This document shows, one piece after another, positions 15,093-22,560 of a stretch of 22,693 bases of DNA. A program made the position numbers and the translations under genes. The DNA lies in assembly GCA_964609975.1 (NCBI GenBank), contig CAZSTR010000025.1, positions 1 through 22,693 on the forward strand, read 5' to 3'. Under the pieces are notes generated by a model that ran no database searches, was not told the DNA's origin, and saw only the letters and a list, made by a program, of their open reading frames with translations. Source of the stretch: UBA5905 sp964609975 (GTDB lineage Bacteria; Bacillota; Clostridia; Oscillospirales; Acutalibacteraceae). Numbering within the stretch: position 1 is the first letter of the stretch; every line of letters begins with the position of its first letter.

Positions 15093-15197
15093 TTATTCTC
15101 CTATTTTGAAGCATTTATTTTGAAGCATTTAACCGAAGAGCTTAATGAGTCATATTGGAAAATTGTTGAGCTCAATGAACATTTGGAGGAACTATAA
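15093..15197 (+). pseudogene. Possible 3' remnant of a decayed gene
   Basis: A short frame with a protein-like end (HLTEELNESYWKIVELNEHLEEL) stops 2 nt before the ATG of the next gene and carries that gene's GGAGGA ribosome site inside it. That is how translationally coupled genes look. No convincing start codon exists; the frame opens after a stop at 15090 and includes a 14-bp tandem duplication (15103-15116 and 15117-15130). I read it as the tail of a truncated gene. It could be chance. The rest of 14789-15199 holds only the dehydrogenase leader and promoter. Confidence 0.35.
15103..15130. repeat. Perfect 14-bp tandem duplication
   Basis: ATTTTGAAGCATTT occurs twice head to tail without a gap. 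Confidence 0.8.
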
Positions 15198-15199
15198 CT

Positions 15200-15376
15200 A
15201 TGTCAAAATGGTGTTTTAATTATGATTCCGGTGAATATGAAGGCATCGACGAAGACGGCTACAGTTGGACGCAGGGTGAATATGCAAACAATTGGGACGA
15301 TAGCGAATATCGTCGTGAAGAAGAGGAGGAAAAGGAAGGACAACGCCGCCTTGACGATGAGGATGACGATTGGTAA
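15200..15376 (+). CDS. Small, very acidic protein (58 aa), function unknown
   Basis: The frame from ATG 15200 to TAA 15374-15376 has TTTGGAGGA upstream and a strong terminator 11 nt after its stop, so it is probably a real gene. It encodes MSKWCFNYDSGEYEGIDEDG, then an aromatic and acidic stretch (YSWTQGEYANNWDDSEY), then a Glu/Arg block and an Asp-rich end (LDDEDDDW). The net charge is strongly negative. No signal peptide or membrane segment is present. I recognise no family. It is convergent with spoVAD and may be coupled to the broken frame just upstream. Such proteins can be DNA mimics or partners of basic proteins, but nothing here shows this. Confidence 0.65.
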   Translation: MSKWCFNYDSGEYEGIDEDGYSWTQGEYANNWDDSEYRREEEEEKEGQRRLDDEDDDW

Positions 15377-15387
15377 CTGATAACAAG

Positions 15388-15419
15388 AAGCGTGTGGCGA
15401 TTACTGCCACACGCTTTTC
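15388..15419. terminator. Terminator between the acidic small gene and spoVAD
   Basis: AAGCGTGTGGC pairs with GCCACACGCTT (11 bp, 7-nt loop), with TTTTCT after it on the plus strand and A/T-rich sequence on the other side. Confidence 0.8.
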
Positions 15420-16436
15420 TCAATCGCCTTCCTTTTCCAAAAGCACCGCATGGCAGATGCCGGGGATGCTTTCCCCCTGCTGGGAGGAGGTCGGCGACAT
15501 CAGCGCGCCTGTGGGGCAGAAAAGCACCCTGCGCAATGCGCCCTGCTCCAACCGGGGGAGAAAATACCCGCAGAGAACAGCGGCGGAGCAGCCGCAACCG
15601 GAGCCGCCGGCGTGGACATCCTGCTTTTCCCGGTCATAAAGCAGCAGCCCGCAGTCGGTATAGCTTTCGCCCATCGAAATCCCCTTCTTTGCCATCAGCT
15701 CGCGACAGAGCCGGCTTCCAATCGCCCCCAAATCTCCGGTCACAATCCGGTCATAGTCCTGCGGTCCTGTATCGGTGTCCCGAAAAAACCGTTCCAGCGT
15801 ATCGGCTGCGGCGGGTGCCATGGCCGCGCCCATGTTGTTCAAGTCGGTGACGCCCAGGTCCTGCACACGCCCTATGGTGACGGCGGAGACATGGACGCCT
15901 TTTTCGGCGCGACCGAGGATTACCGCCCCGGCGGCGGTGGCTGTCCACTGGCTGGTGGGCGGCCGCTGGCCGCCATACTCCAGCGGATAACGAAACTGGC
16001 GTTCTGCCGTGCAAAAGTGGGAGGAGGTGACGGCGCCGCAAAAATCCCCCACGCCGCTATCCACAAAAATCGCCGCCATGGCCATCGTCTGCCCCATGGT
16101 GGAGCAGGCGCCGAACTGCCCCAGCAGAGGCACCTGCATTTCCCGCAGGGCGAAGGTGGAGGCGATGTTCTGGTTCAGCAAATCTCCCGCGAAAAGATAG
16201 TGGAGCCGTTGGGGCGTCAGCCCGGCGCGACTCAGCGCTCGGCGCAACGCCTCCTGCTGGAGGGCGCTTTCCGCTTTCTCCCATGTCTTTTTTCCTAGTC
16301 GGGTGTCGGTGAACACCGCATCGAAGGCGTGTCCCAGTGGTCCCTCGCCCTCCTTTTTTCCGACAACTGTCCCGCGTCCGACTACCGTCGGCCGATCGGT
16401 CAGAACCACTGTGTCTTTTCCGCAACGCTTCGGCAT
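15420..16436 (-). CDS. spoVAD: Stage V sporulation protein AD
   Basis: This is a 338-aa thiolase-fold protein matching SpoVAD along its length: RPTVVGRGTVVGKKEGEGPL, FTDTRLGKKTWEKAESAL, LFAGDLLNQNIASTFALR, QFGACSTMGQTMAMAA, TSSHFCTAERQFRYPLEYGGQRPPTSQWT, GVTDLNNMGAAMAPAAADT, and a Gly/Cys-rich GGSGCGCSAAV near the end. In Bacillus SpoVAD binds dipicolinic acid and works with the SpoVA membrane proteins to load it into the forespore. An AGGAGG ribosome site precedes ATG 16436. It stands alone here; spoVAC and spoVAE, its usual neighbours, are absent on both sides. No clear sigma-G promoter was found in the 110-bp gap to the divergent PHP gene. Confidence 0.95.
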   Translation of the reverse strand: MPKRCGKDTVVLTDRPTVVGRGTVVGKKEGEGPLGHAFDAVFTDTRLGKKTWEKAESALQQEALRRALSRAGLTPQRLHYLFAGDLLNQNIASTFALREMQVPLLGQFGACSTMGQTMAMAAIFVDSGVGDFCGAVTSSHFCTAERQFRYPLEYGGQRPPTSQWTATAAGAVILGRAEKGVHVSAVTIGRVQDLGVTDLNNMGAAMAPAAADTLERFFRDTDTGPQDYDRIVTGDLGAIGSRLCRELMAKKGISMGESYTDCGLLLYDREKQDVHAGGSGCGCSAAVLCGYFLPRLEQGALRRVLFCPTGALMSPTSSQQGESIPGICHAVLLEKEGD

Positions 16437-16498
16437 GAAACGCCCTCCTTTTTTTGGTGAATCGGTTGTGTTACTTTTGATTTTTATAAAAATTACTC

Positions 16499-16526
16499 TT
16501 GACTCTTACAAAAGCAGGTATATAAT
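16499..16526 (+). promoter_or_regulatory. Sigma-A promoter of the PHP gene
   Basis: TTGACT (16499-16504), 16-nt spacer, TATAAT (16521-16526), about 25 nt before the start codon. Confidence 0.8.
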
Positions 16527-16551
16527 ACTCCTGAAACGGAGGGATTGTTTT

Positions 16552-17262
16552 ATGCGCATGGATATGCACGCCCATTCATCCGGAATCAGTCGCTGTTGTC
16601 GAATTCCCTATGGCCGGGTGCTGGAGGAAGCGCTGGAGCAGGGCATCGACGGAATCGTTCTGACGAATCATTATGCCAAAGATTATATCGAGGATGGCGC
16701 GCTGGAGGATTTTGTGGAGCGATATATCGCCGAATTTCAGGCGGCGCAGGAATATGGCGAAGGGATTGGCTGTCGGGTGCTGTTTGGCATCGAGGTCACC
16801 ATGGAGCGCTATCCGGCGGTGCATATGCTGGTGTATGGGGTAGAGCCGGATTTTCTGCGGGCGCACCCGACCTTGTTTGATTGCTCGCAGGCGGAGCTGT
16901 TTTCCCTTGTTTGCGCCGACAACGGCTTGCTGGTGCAGGCGCACCCCTTTCGAAACGGCACCACGGTGCTGGGAAAGGCACAGCTGCATGGGGTGGAAAT
17001 CAACTGCCATCCCAAATACGGCACCTCCTGTCAGACGGAGTTGATTTCAATTGCGCGGGAGAGCGGATTGCTGCTGACTTGTGGCGGGGATTATCATGCG
17101 GATACCTATCGTCCGGCTTGCGGCATGAACATTCCCGATTCGGTGAAAACGCCGGAACAGCTTCGAGCGTTTTTAGTATCTCCCGGAGAAAGAACGCTAT
17201 ACATTCATGAACCGAACACGGAAAAGCCCACGGTTTTTTCGTATCATTATCCGTTCGCATAA
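16552..17262 (+). CDS. PHP-domain metal-dependent phosphoesterase (236 aa)
   Basis: The protein starts MRMDMHAHSSG, the first metal-binding motif of the PHP fold, and keeps the others in order: LTNHY, GIEVTME, VQAHPFR, GVEINCH and GGDYHAD. This fits a compact, single-domain PHP enzyme that hydrolyses phosphate esters (for example a nucleotide or histidinol-phosphate-like substrate) with two or three metal ions. The start at 16552 has GGAGGG upstream; a longer frame runs 5' into spoVAD antisense and is not real. The gene has its own promoter, is divergent from spoVAD, and has no clear partner. Its substrate cannot be predicted. Confidence 0.88.
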   Translation: MRMDMHAHSSGISRCCRIPYGRVLEEALEQGIDGIVLTNHYAKDYIEDGALEDFVERYIAEFQAAQEYGEGIGCRVLFGIEVTMERYPAVHMLVYGVEPDFLRAHPTLFDCSQAELFSLVCADNGLLVQAHPFRNGTTVLGKAQLHGVEINCHPKYGTSCQTELISIARESGLLLTCGGDYHADTYRPACGMNIPDSVKTPEQLRAFLVSPGERTLYIHEPNTEKPTVFSYHYPFA

Positions 17263-17447
17263 CGGCTTTTGGGGTACGCAAAGCAACAAAGGCCGAAAAT
17301 ACAAGCTGTGGCTTCTGTAACGATGAAGAGTGCAAGGCTCAGAGCGGCGATTATGCAAAAAGAGCAGGCCTTTGACGAAGTAATGAACAAAATTCCGCGA
17401 TAAAATAATTAAAATAAGGAAAATTATTACGGTTAATAAGTTTGTCA

Positions 17448-17485
17448 GCAATCCGCCGGTATAATGTGTTATACCGACGGATTGC
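17448..17485. repeat. 17-bp inverted repeat overlapping a TATAAT before the GH3 gene
   Basis: The arms GCAATCCGCCGGTATAA and TTATACCGACGGATTGC pair with a single mismatch around TGTG. No T-tract follows; instead the GGGGG ribosome site of the GH3 gene lies just downstream. A TATAAT (17460-17465) falls in the stem, so this could be a repressor operator on the promoter, or a leader hairpin. A -35 box is not convincing. The remainder of 17263-17447 shows nothing I can identify. Confidence 0.6.
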
Positions 17486-17502
17486 TATGGGGGTAATTAT
17501 TG

Positions 17503-19719
17503 ATGAATAAACAGAATTGTTTTTTAGACGATAGCACTGAAAAGAAAATTGAAAGATTATTAGAGAAAATGACTGTCAAGGAAAAAATAGGGCAGCTCAA
17601 TCAAATCGGCTCATCGCCTGTCGGAGCCTTTGAAATATCTCAAAAAGAAATGCAGGAATTATTTGAGGCAGGCAGAATTACTGAACAAGAATACAAAGAG
17701 TGGAAATCCGAGAATAAATGGGACGCCAATGAGGAGAAAATCAGAGCCGGGGAAATAGGTTCTTATATGGGACGTCCGAGTAACGACCCTAAATTTTTTA
17801 ATCACTTGCAAAGAATTGCGGTTGAGGAATCACGATTAGGTATTCCGCTGATTTTCGGAAATGACGTTATTCACGGATATAAAACCGTTTTTCCGATTCC
17901 GCTTGCAGAGAGCTGTTCCTTTGATGACGACGCATTTGAAGCTTCGGCTGAAATTGCTGCGCGCGAGGCTTCAAGCGAGGGATTGCATTGGACATTTGCT
18001 CCGATGCTTGATATTGCCCGTGACGCCCGTTGGGGCAGAATTGCCGAAAGTGCCGGAGAGGATCCGTATTTGGCTTCAAGATATGCCGCGGCAAAGGTCA
18101 GAGGATTTCAGGGAGACGATTTAAAGGATAGCGAACATATTGTTGCCTGCGCAAAGCATTTTGCGGCTTACGGTGCGGCAATCGGCGGCCGCGATTACAA
18201 CACGGTCGATATATCGTTGCAGACTCTGTGGAACACATATTTACCGCCTTTTGAATCTGCCTGTGAGGCGGGAGTGGGGACATTTATGTCTGCTTTTAAT
18301 GATTTAAACGGCATTCCCTGTACTGCCAACAAATATCTTTTGCGAACGGTTTTGCGTGAAAAGTTCGGATTTAAAGGCTTTGTTGTAAGCGATTGCTTCA
18401 GCGTTACCGAATGTGTTGCGCACGGAGTTGTGCCTGACAGAAAGTCGGCGGCAGAGGTTTGTTTGAATGCGGGAACGAATATGGATATGGCTTCAGGCTG
18501 TTATAAGGAAAATGTTGAAGAGCTTTTAAACGAGGGAAAAATCAGTACAGAGGTTCTTGACGACGCCGTAAGGGAAGTTTTGCGCATAAAATTCGCAAAG
18601 GGTCTGTTTGATAATCCGTATACTGATGAGAGCAGGAGAGAAAAGGTTATCCTTTGCAAAGAACACCGCAAGAAAGCGCTTGAAATTGCTGAAAAATCAA
18701 TTGTTTTGCTGAAAAATGAGCAGGTTTTACCCTTGAAAAAGGATTTGAAATTTGCTGTTTTAGGTGAATTCGCGAACGATTCTATCGAAATGCTCGGCAC
18801 ATGGGCGTTAGATGTCGCGCGTGAGGATTCGGTGTCATTAATCGACGCACTTAAGGCAAAAAACATTAATTTTGTATATGAGGCGTGCTGCGGAGTTAAT
18901 ACGCCTTTTGACAGACAGGCTTTTGAACGTGCGACAAAGGATGCCGACGTGATTATTGCGGCAGTTGGCGAATTCAGAGGTATGAGCGGTGAAGCGGCTT
19001 CCTTGTGTAATATAGATTTGCACGGCGAGCAGAAGCTGATGATTAATGCGCTGAATGAGCTTGGCAAGCCTTTTGTTACATTGCTGTTTAATGGACGGCC
19101 TTTGGCTATAAAAGAAGTAGTTGAAAAATCCCCGGCGGTTGTTGAATGTTGGCATTTGGGCGTTGAAGCGGGTGATGCGGTTTATAATGTTTTGTTCGGC
19201 AATTATAATCCGAGCGGACGTCTTTCCGTAACATTTCCTAATTATTCGGGCGAATGTCCTCTTTATTATAATCACCTTAATACCGGCAGACCTACCTCGG
19301 AATCACGTTTCAGCACAAAGTATACCGATTCTCCCATAAAGCCGTTGTTCCCGTTTGGATACGGTCTGAGCTATACGGAATATGAATACAGCAATTTATC
19401 GGCAGAGCTTCTCTCCGATAAAATTAAGATTTCAATTGATGTGGAAAATATAGGTGAGATTTCGGGAACAGAAACGGCTCAGTTCTATATTCAGGATGTT
19501 ATTTCTTCGTATTCAAGACCTGTCAGAGAATTGAAGGCTTATAAAAAGGTTAGTTTAGAACCCCACGAAAAGGCAACTGTCGAAGTTGAAATACTTGTTC
19601 GTGATATAGGCTGTTACAACGAAAACTTGGAATATGTAGTTGAAAACGGTGAATTTAAAATTTGGGCGGGACATGACTCTGAAACAGAGTTAAGCGTTTC
19701 GGTTTATATTGAGAATTAA
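17503..19719 (+). CDS. GH3 beta-glucosidase (738 aa)
   Basis: This is a full GH3 enzyme. The N-terminal barrel carries IGQLNQIGSSPVG, IPLIFGNDVIHGYKTVFPIP, LASRYAAAKVRGFQG, and the nucleophile Asp ~297 in GFVVSDCFSV. The alpha/beta sandwich (~385-600) includes KSIVLLKNEQVLPL and VIIAAVGEF. The C-terminal fibronectin-III-like domain follows FPFGYGLSYTEYEY and ends VYIEN. It is of the BglX type but has no signal peptide, so it is intracellular and hydrolyses beta-glucosides or cello-/gentio-oligosaccharides. The start ATG at 17503 has GGGGG about 9 nt upstream; a TTG directly before it is in frame but less favoured. Codon choice is clearly more A/T-rich than in genes to its left, which suggests separate ancestry. 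Confidence 0.95.
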   Translation: MNKQNCFLDDSTEKKIERLLEKMTVKEKIGQLNQIGSSPVGAFEISQKEMQELFEAGRITEQEYKEWKSENKWDANEEKIRAGEIGSYMGRPSNDPKFFNHLQRIAVEESRLGIPLIFGNDVIHGYKTVFPIPLAESCSFDDDAFEASAEIAAREASSEGLHWTFAPMLDIARDARWGRIAESAGEDPYLASRYAAAKVRGFQGDDLKDSEHIVACAKHFAAYGAAIGGRDYNTVDISLQTLWNTYLPPFESACEAGVGTFMSAFNDLNGIPCTANKYLLRTVLREKFGFKGFVVSDCFSVTECVAHGVVPDRKSAAEVCLNAGTNMDMASGCYKENVEELLNEGKISTEVLDDAVREVLRIKFAKGLFDNPYTDESRREKVILCKEHRKKALEIAEKSIVLLKNEQVLPLKKDLKFAVLGEFANDSIEMLGTWALDVAREDSVSLIDALKAKNINFVYEACCGVNTPFDRQAFERATKDADVIIAAVGEFRGMSGEAASLCNIDLHGEQKLMINALNELGKPFVTLLFNGRPLAIKEVVEKSPAVVECWHLGVEAGDAVYNVLFGNYNPSGRLSVTFPNYSGECPLYYNHLNTGRPTSESRFSTKYTDSPIKPLFPFGYGLSYTEYEYSNLSAELLSDKIKISIDVENIGEISGTETAQFYIQDVISSYSRPVRELKAYKKVSLEPHEKATVEVEILVRDIGCYNENLEYVVENGEFKIWAGHDSETELSVSVYIEN

Positions 19720-19766
19720 CCTGAATTATTTTAAAAATGAACAGATTTTCGGATAAATTGTATTCC

Positions 19767-19778
19767 GAGTCCGGACTC
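19767..19778. repeat. 12-bp perfect palindrome GAGTCCGGACTC
   Basis: It lies between the GH3 gene and the broken adhesin, inside a larger imperfect hairpin (TTCCGAGTCC...GGACTTCGGAA, 19763-19794). It may help end the GH3 transcript, but no U-tract follows. Confidence 0.35.
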
Positions 19779-19820
19779 TGCAGGACTTCGGAAGTTTGGA
19801 TAGGAGATGGTGATCGGTAT

Positions 19821-21485
19821 GTGAAGCGAGACGCTTTGAAGGCGCAGAGAAATATACTAAGACGCGCCAATGGAAAAAACGGTGGTATAGGGTTATGACC
19901 TGCCTTGCCTGCGTGGTGGTGTTCTGCACGGTCTATGCTTTGATCCTTCCCGCCGTTACCATAGAAAAGGGAGCTTCAGAGCAGGAAAATCTGAATACAA
20001 GTCTGTCTGAAGACACTCAGGCCCCTGATGAAACGGATGTTTCCCTTTCCAATATGGCAGTAAATGAAAACACGTTTGTCCCGCCGGAGAAAAATATTTA
20101 TCCGATAGACGCCTTTAACACTTATGAAGGAAACCCCAATGTCATCCTGCTCAGTCCAAAGCTGGACACGCTTGATTAAGCTTATAAGAATAACTATGTC
20201 ATCCGCATCAAAAATTTTTTTGTAGTAAATGGGATCGATAATTTCGATTATGATAATTGGATCGCATACCTAATCGAAGAGCGGGGCGGCAGATATCAGG
20301 TAATCCGAACACAAGACCCTGCTCAAAGTGATTTTTACGTGGATAATTATAATGATTACGGCGCTTATATTATGTTGGTTAAGAAGAGCTATAAGGATCA
20401 ATATAGTTTGTAAGTTCCAACTGCAGGTCAGGATACGGAATATGATAATACTACTTCAGATGGGGTTGGCGATACGGTAAAAATTAATTGGCTTGAGAAC
20501 GACCCCAACTTAGAGAAAATTAGTAACGGAAAACCATTGGCATATTTTGCCTTCTCTCCAAAATATAACACCGCCACCGCGGGTGAAAGAGAGGACGATT
20601 TAGTTGCTATAGATGATTCCGCGATCAATTTCCAGCTCTTTGAATACAGCAATAAAATCAATCGTCCCGCCGCCGATGCTGAAGGCTGGCGGAAGATCAC
20701 GCAGTATTTCCAGTTCCGCGGCCAAGATAACCAAAGACTCGACCTTTATGACGGGGAAGGCATGCATCTAAATAGAGACATCCGTTATGAGGATGATGGT
20801 TTCACTGTAAATCACGCGACGGTGGAGCGGACGTTGACAGGCAACTATCCTGTCTTCGATCCGAACCGGAATGCGCTGGGTCACACAAAGTCACCGAAAG
20901 TTACGGAAGCTGACCTCCCTTTGTCGGATCGCAACCTTGGATATCTGTTCAGCGCAGGCGACCATGCGGTCACGGCTTACAATCCTACCGATACCATCCT
21001 GCAAAAAGACGGAACCCATTACTTTTACAACAGCGCTAAAAACGCCGTGGACTATGACGAAGTTAATAATATGTTCCGTGTCCGTAATTATGTGGAGCGC
21101 AACGGCACCACATCCACTTGGGGAGCCCCACGGCAATACTATGACTTCCTGCCGTTCAACTATACAGGCGGTCACCGGCACCATCAACTTTGCTACGGGA
21201 GTGATTGAGCAGTACCTGAACTGGAACGGTACTGTTGGAACGGTGAATGTAACATCTTTTCCGACAACAATCAAAGCGTGCTATGATGTGGCAAATACAA
21301 AAACCGTCAACGTTACCATGAATAGTAGCAGTCCGGCATCTGTAGTCTGCACCAACACCACGGGCTATGAATTGCCCAAGTCAGGAGGCGTTGGCGCCGA
21401 AATGTATACCGCGGGCGGAATTTTAATGTTTACTTCAGCGGCGTTTGTCCTGCTTAATAAGTATTCGAGGCGCAGAAAATCATAG
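19821..21485 (+). pseudogene. Decayed LPXTG-type cell-wall adhesin
   Basis: The translated pieces line up as one gene. The N-terminus (RWYRVMTCLACVVVFCTVYA then LILPAVTIEKG) is the usual secretion start of large Firmicute adhesins. The middle runs in a single frame to 21208 but is cut by TAA at 20177-20179 and 20411-20413. The C-terminus lies in another frame (GTINFATGVIEQYLNW... to 21485) and ends LPKSGG, a hydrophobic segment and KYSRRRKS, a sortase signal. The first ~15 codons from GTG 19821 (KRDALKAQRNILRRA) fit only with a frameshift near 19868, and a second shift or deletion lies near 21150-21170. The gene would not give an anchored product. Intact relatives are often several times longer, so internal deletion is likely. 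Confidence 0.75.
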
Positions 21486-21525
21486 TTACCCGGTATCGAA
21501 CTAAGATATACTGTTTTTTGCAACG

Positions 21526-21567
21526 AGCACACAGAGCCTAAAAACTTTGTGTGCTTTCTTTTGATTT
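21526..21567 (+). terminator. Terminator after the broken adhesin
   Basis: AGCACACAGAG pairs with CTTTGTGTGCT (11 bp with one G-U, 8-nt loop), followed by TTCTTTTGATTT. Confidence 0.75.
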
Positions 21568-21677
21568 GAAAAATGAAAAAAATTTCATAAAACTTAAGGT
21601 TCCGCTTAAAAATCTGTTTTAATGTAATCAGAAATTTGCATTACTTCTTAACTATTTTGGTTTGGAGGTATGATAAA

Positions 21678-21788
21678 TTGGCGGATGCGATTATAAGGGC
21701 AAATGAACTTGCAGTTGAGCGTATGGCGGAAAGAGAAAGAAAAGCACAAGAAAAAGCGGAAGCACAATGGCGAAAGGCAATCCGGTAG
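21678..21788 (+). CDS. Small helical protein (36 aa), element-borne, unknown
   Basis: The frame from TTG 21678 has TTGGAGG about 10 nt upstream and encodes MADAIIRANELAVERMAERE followed by an Arg/Lys/Glu/Gln-rich helix. It is too short to classify. It overlaps the next frame by 22 nt. It may be the start of a longer gene broken by a frameshift. The surrounding AT-rich sequence and the nearby att site suggest it belongs to an integrative element. Confidence 0.4.
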   Translation: MADAIIRANELAVERMAERERKAQEKAEAQWRKAIR

Positions 21789-22009
21789 ACGCAGAAAAGC
21801 AACCAAAAAAGTTTTTTCAAGAATTGGGCTTTGTTTTAAGATTGCCGTTTATAAAAAAAGGAAAAATATCTGACGACAGAGCAACCTTTGCATTGGAACG
21901 AACTGTTGTTTGCGGAATATTAAAACTATTTCAAGCCGCCTTTGCCATAAACGGTATTATATCAGTCATAGGTGCATTGAATTGCTTTAAGTTTGCAACA
22001 TGGACATAA
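21767..22009 (+). CDS. Small protein with one hydrophobic segment (80 aa), unknown
   Basis: The sequence MAKGNPVDAEKQPKKFFQEL is followed by a basic stretch and a hydrophobic region (about residues 47-72, TVVCGILKLFQAAFAINGII...), so it may be membrane-associated. The ribosome site (GCGGAAG) is weak. The start overlaps the end of the previous frame, as in coupled genes. I do not recognise a family. Confidence 0.4.
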   Translation: MAKGNPVDAEKQPKKFFQELGFVLRLPFIKKGKISDDRATFALERTVVCGILKLFQAAFAINGIISVIGALNCFKFATWT

Positions 22010-22086
22010 ACGGAATGGCACTGCCCGAAACGGTGAATTTCGGCAGTAAATGGGGCGATATTTCAAGCGATGACGAAAAGGACTGA
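22000..22086 (+). CDS. Very short acidic frame (28 aa), possible gene end
   Basis: ATG 22000 overlaps the end of the previous frame and encodes MDINGMALPETVNFGSKWGD then ISSDDEKD. It looks protein-like at its acidic end, but it has no clear ribosome site and may be the 3' tail of a frameshifted gene. Confidence 0.25.
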   Translation: MDINGMALPETVNFGSKWGDISSDDEKD

Positions 22087-22126
22087 TTATTTACGGTTCG
22101 AATACGAAAGAATGCTAAAAATTGCC

Positions 22127-22159
22127 CTGTTCTTTCCAAAAAACGGGCTGTTCTTTCCA
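22127..22159 (-). repeat. Two GGAAAGAACAG repeats left of the att core (inverted orientation)
   Basis: The minus strand carries TGGAAAGAACAG at 22127-22138 and again at 22148-22159, 21 nt apart, or two helical turns. The same motif occurs in the opposite orientation right of the tRNA fragment. This is how arm-type binding sites of tyrosine recombinases are arranged. Confidence 0.55.
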
Positions 22160-22197
22160 TAGCTTTATGCCGATTTTGAGCAAGTGACAAAAAAGAA

Positions 22198-22229
22198 AAA
22201 GCCTGTAAACTCGCTTGTTTACAGGCTTT
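22198..22229 (-). terminator. tRNA terminator
   Basis: A perfect 13-bp stem (AAAGCCTGTAAAC / GTTTACAGGCTTT, 6-nt loop) lies directly past the CCA end of the tRNA fragment. On the minus strand it is followed by TTTTTCTTTTTT, a canonical intrinsic terminator. Confidence 0.85.
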
Positions 22230-22230
22230 G

Positions 22231-22282
22231 TGGCGGAGAGTTAGGGATTCGAACCCTAGGTTCCTTGTGGGAACACAGCATT
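22231..22282 (-). other. 3' fragment of a tRNA-Ser gene (integration site, att)
   Basis: Reading the minus strand, the fragment has a long variable arm (GTTCC-CACAA-GGAAC), a T arm (TAGGG-TTCGAAT-CCCTA), the acceptor strand ACTCTCC, discriminator G and encoded CCA. A long variable arm with G73 and this acceptor indicate serine. Upstream (above 22282) no matching anticodon stem, D arm or 5' acceptor is found, so the tRNA is truncated. Such fragments mark the point where an integrative element entered a tRNA gene; the element lies on the side where the tRNA sequence breaks off, that is, to the right. Confidence 0.75.
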
Positions 22283-22445
22283 TAGAGTTTTATGGCTTAA
22301 TGGCTGTTTAGCGATTTTTGAAGGCTGTTTCGGGATACTTTGTATTCGTCGAAAGCGCTTGAAATTAAAGGCTTTTTGGGCGGTTGAGCTGTTGAAATCC
22401 CGATAAATAAAGGAAAGTTCGAATAACGGCATTTTTGCTGTTTTC

Positions 22446-22489
22446 GGAAAGAACAGGCACTATTTTGGAAAGAACTACGGAAAGAACAG
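22446..22489 (+). repeat. Three GGAAAGAAC repeats right of the att core
   Basis: GGAAAGAACAG at 22446-22456 and 22479-22489 and GGAAAGAACT at 22467-22476. The first two starts are 21 nt apart, like the left pair. They lie between the att core and the excisionase-like gene, as expected for recombinase arm sites. The rest of 22283-22560 shows no gene. Confidence 0.55.
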
Positions 22490-22560
22490 AATAAACACAT
22501 CAACAACGGCAATACACAGGAAAACCTACACCGACTAAAATATTTACGAGGTGTATTGCT

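Noticed and set aside
14791..15114. Several short frames on both strands in the dehydrogenase upstream region
   Set aside because: They overlap the promoter and leader and lack ribosome sites.
20177..20413. Recoded TAA codons in the adhesin
   Set aside because: Other genes in the window end normally at TAA, and the adhesin has frameshifts as well, so decay explains it better.
22231..22330. Complete tRNA gene, possibly with a CUA-like anticodon
   Set aside because: No D arm, anticodon stem partner or 5' acceptor strand can be found upstream of the variable arm; only the 3' part is present.
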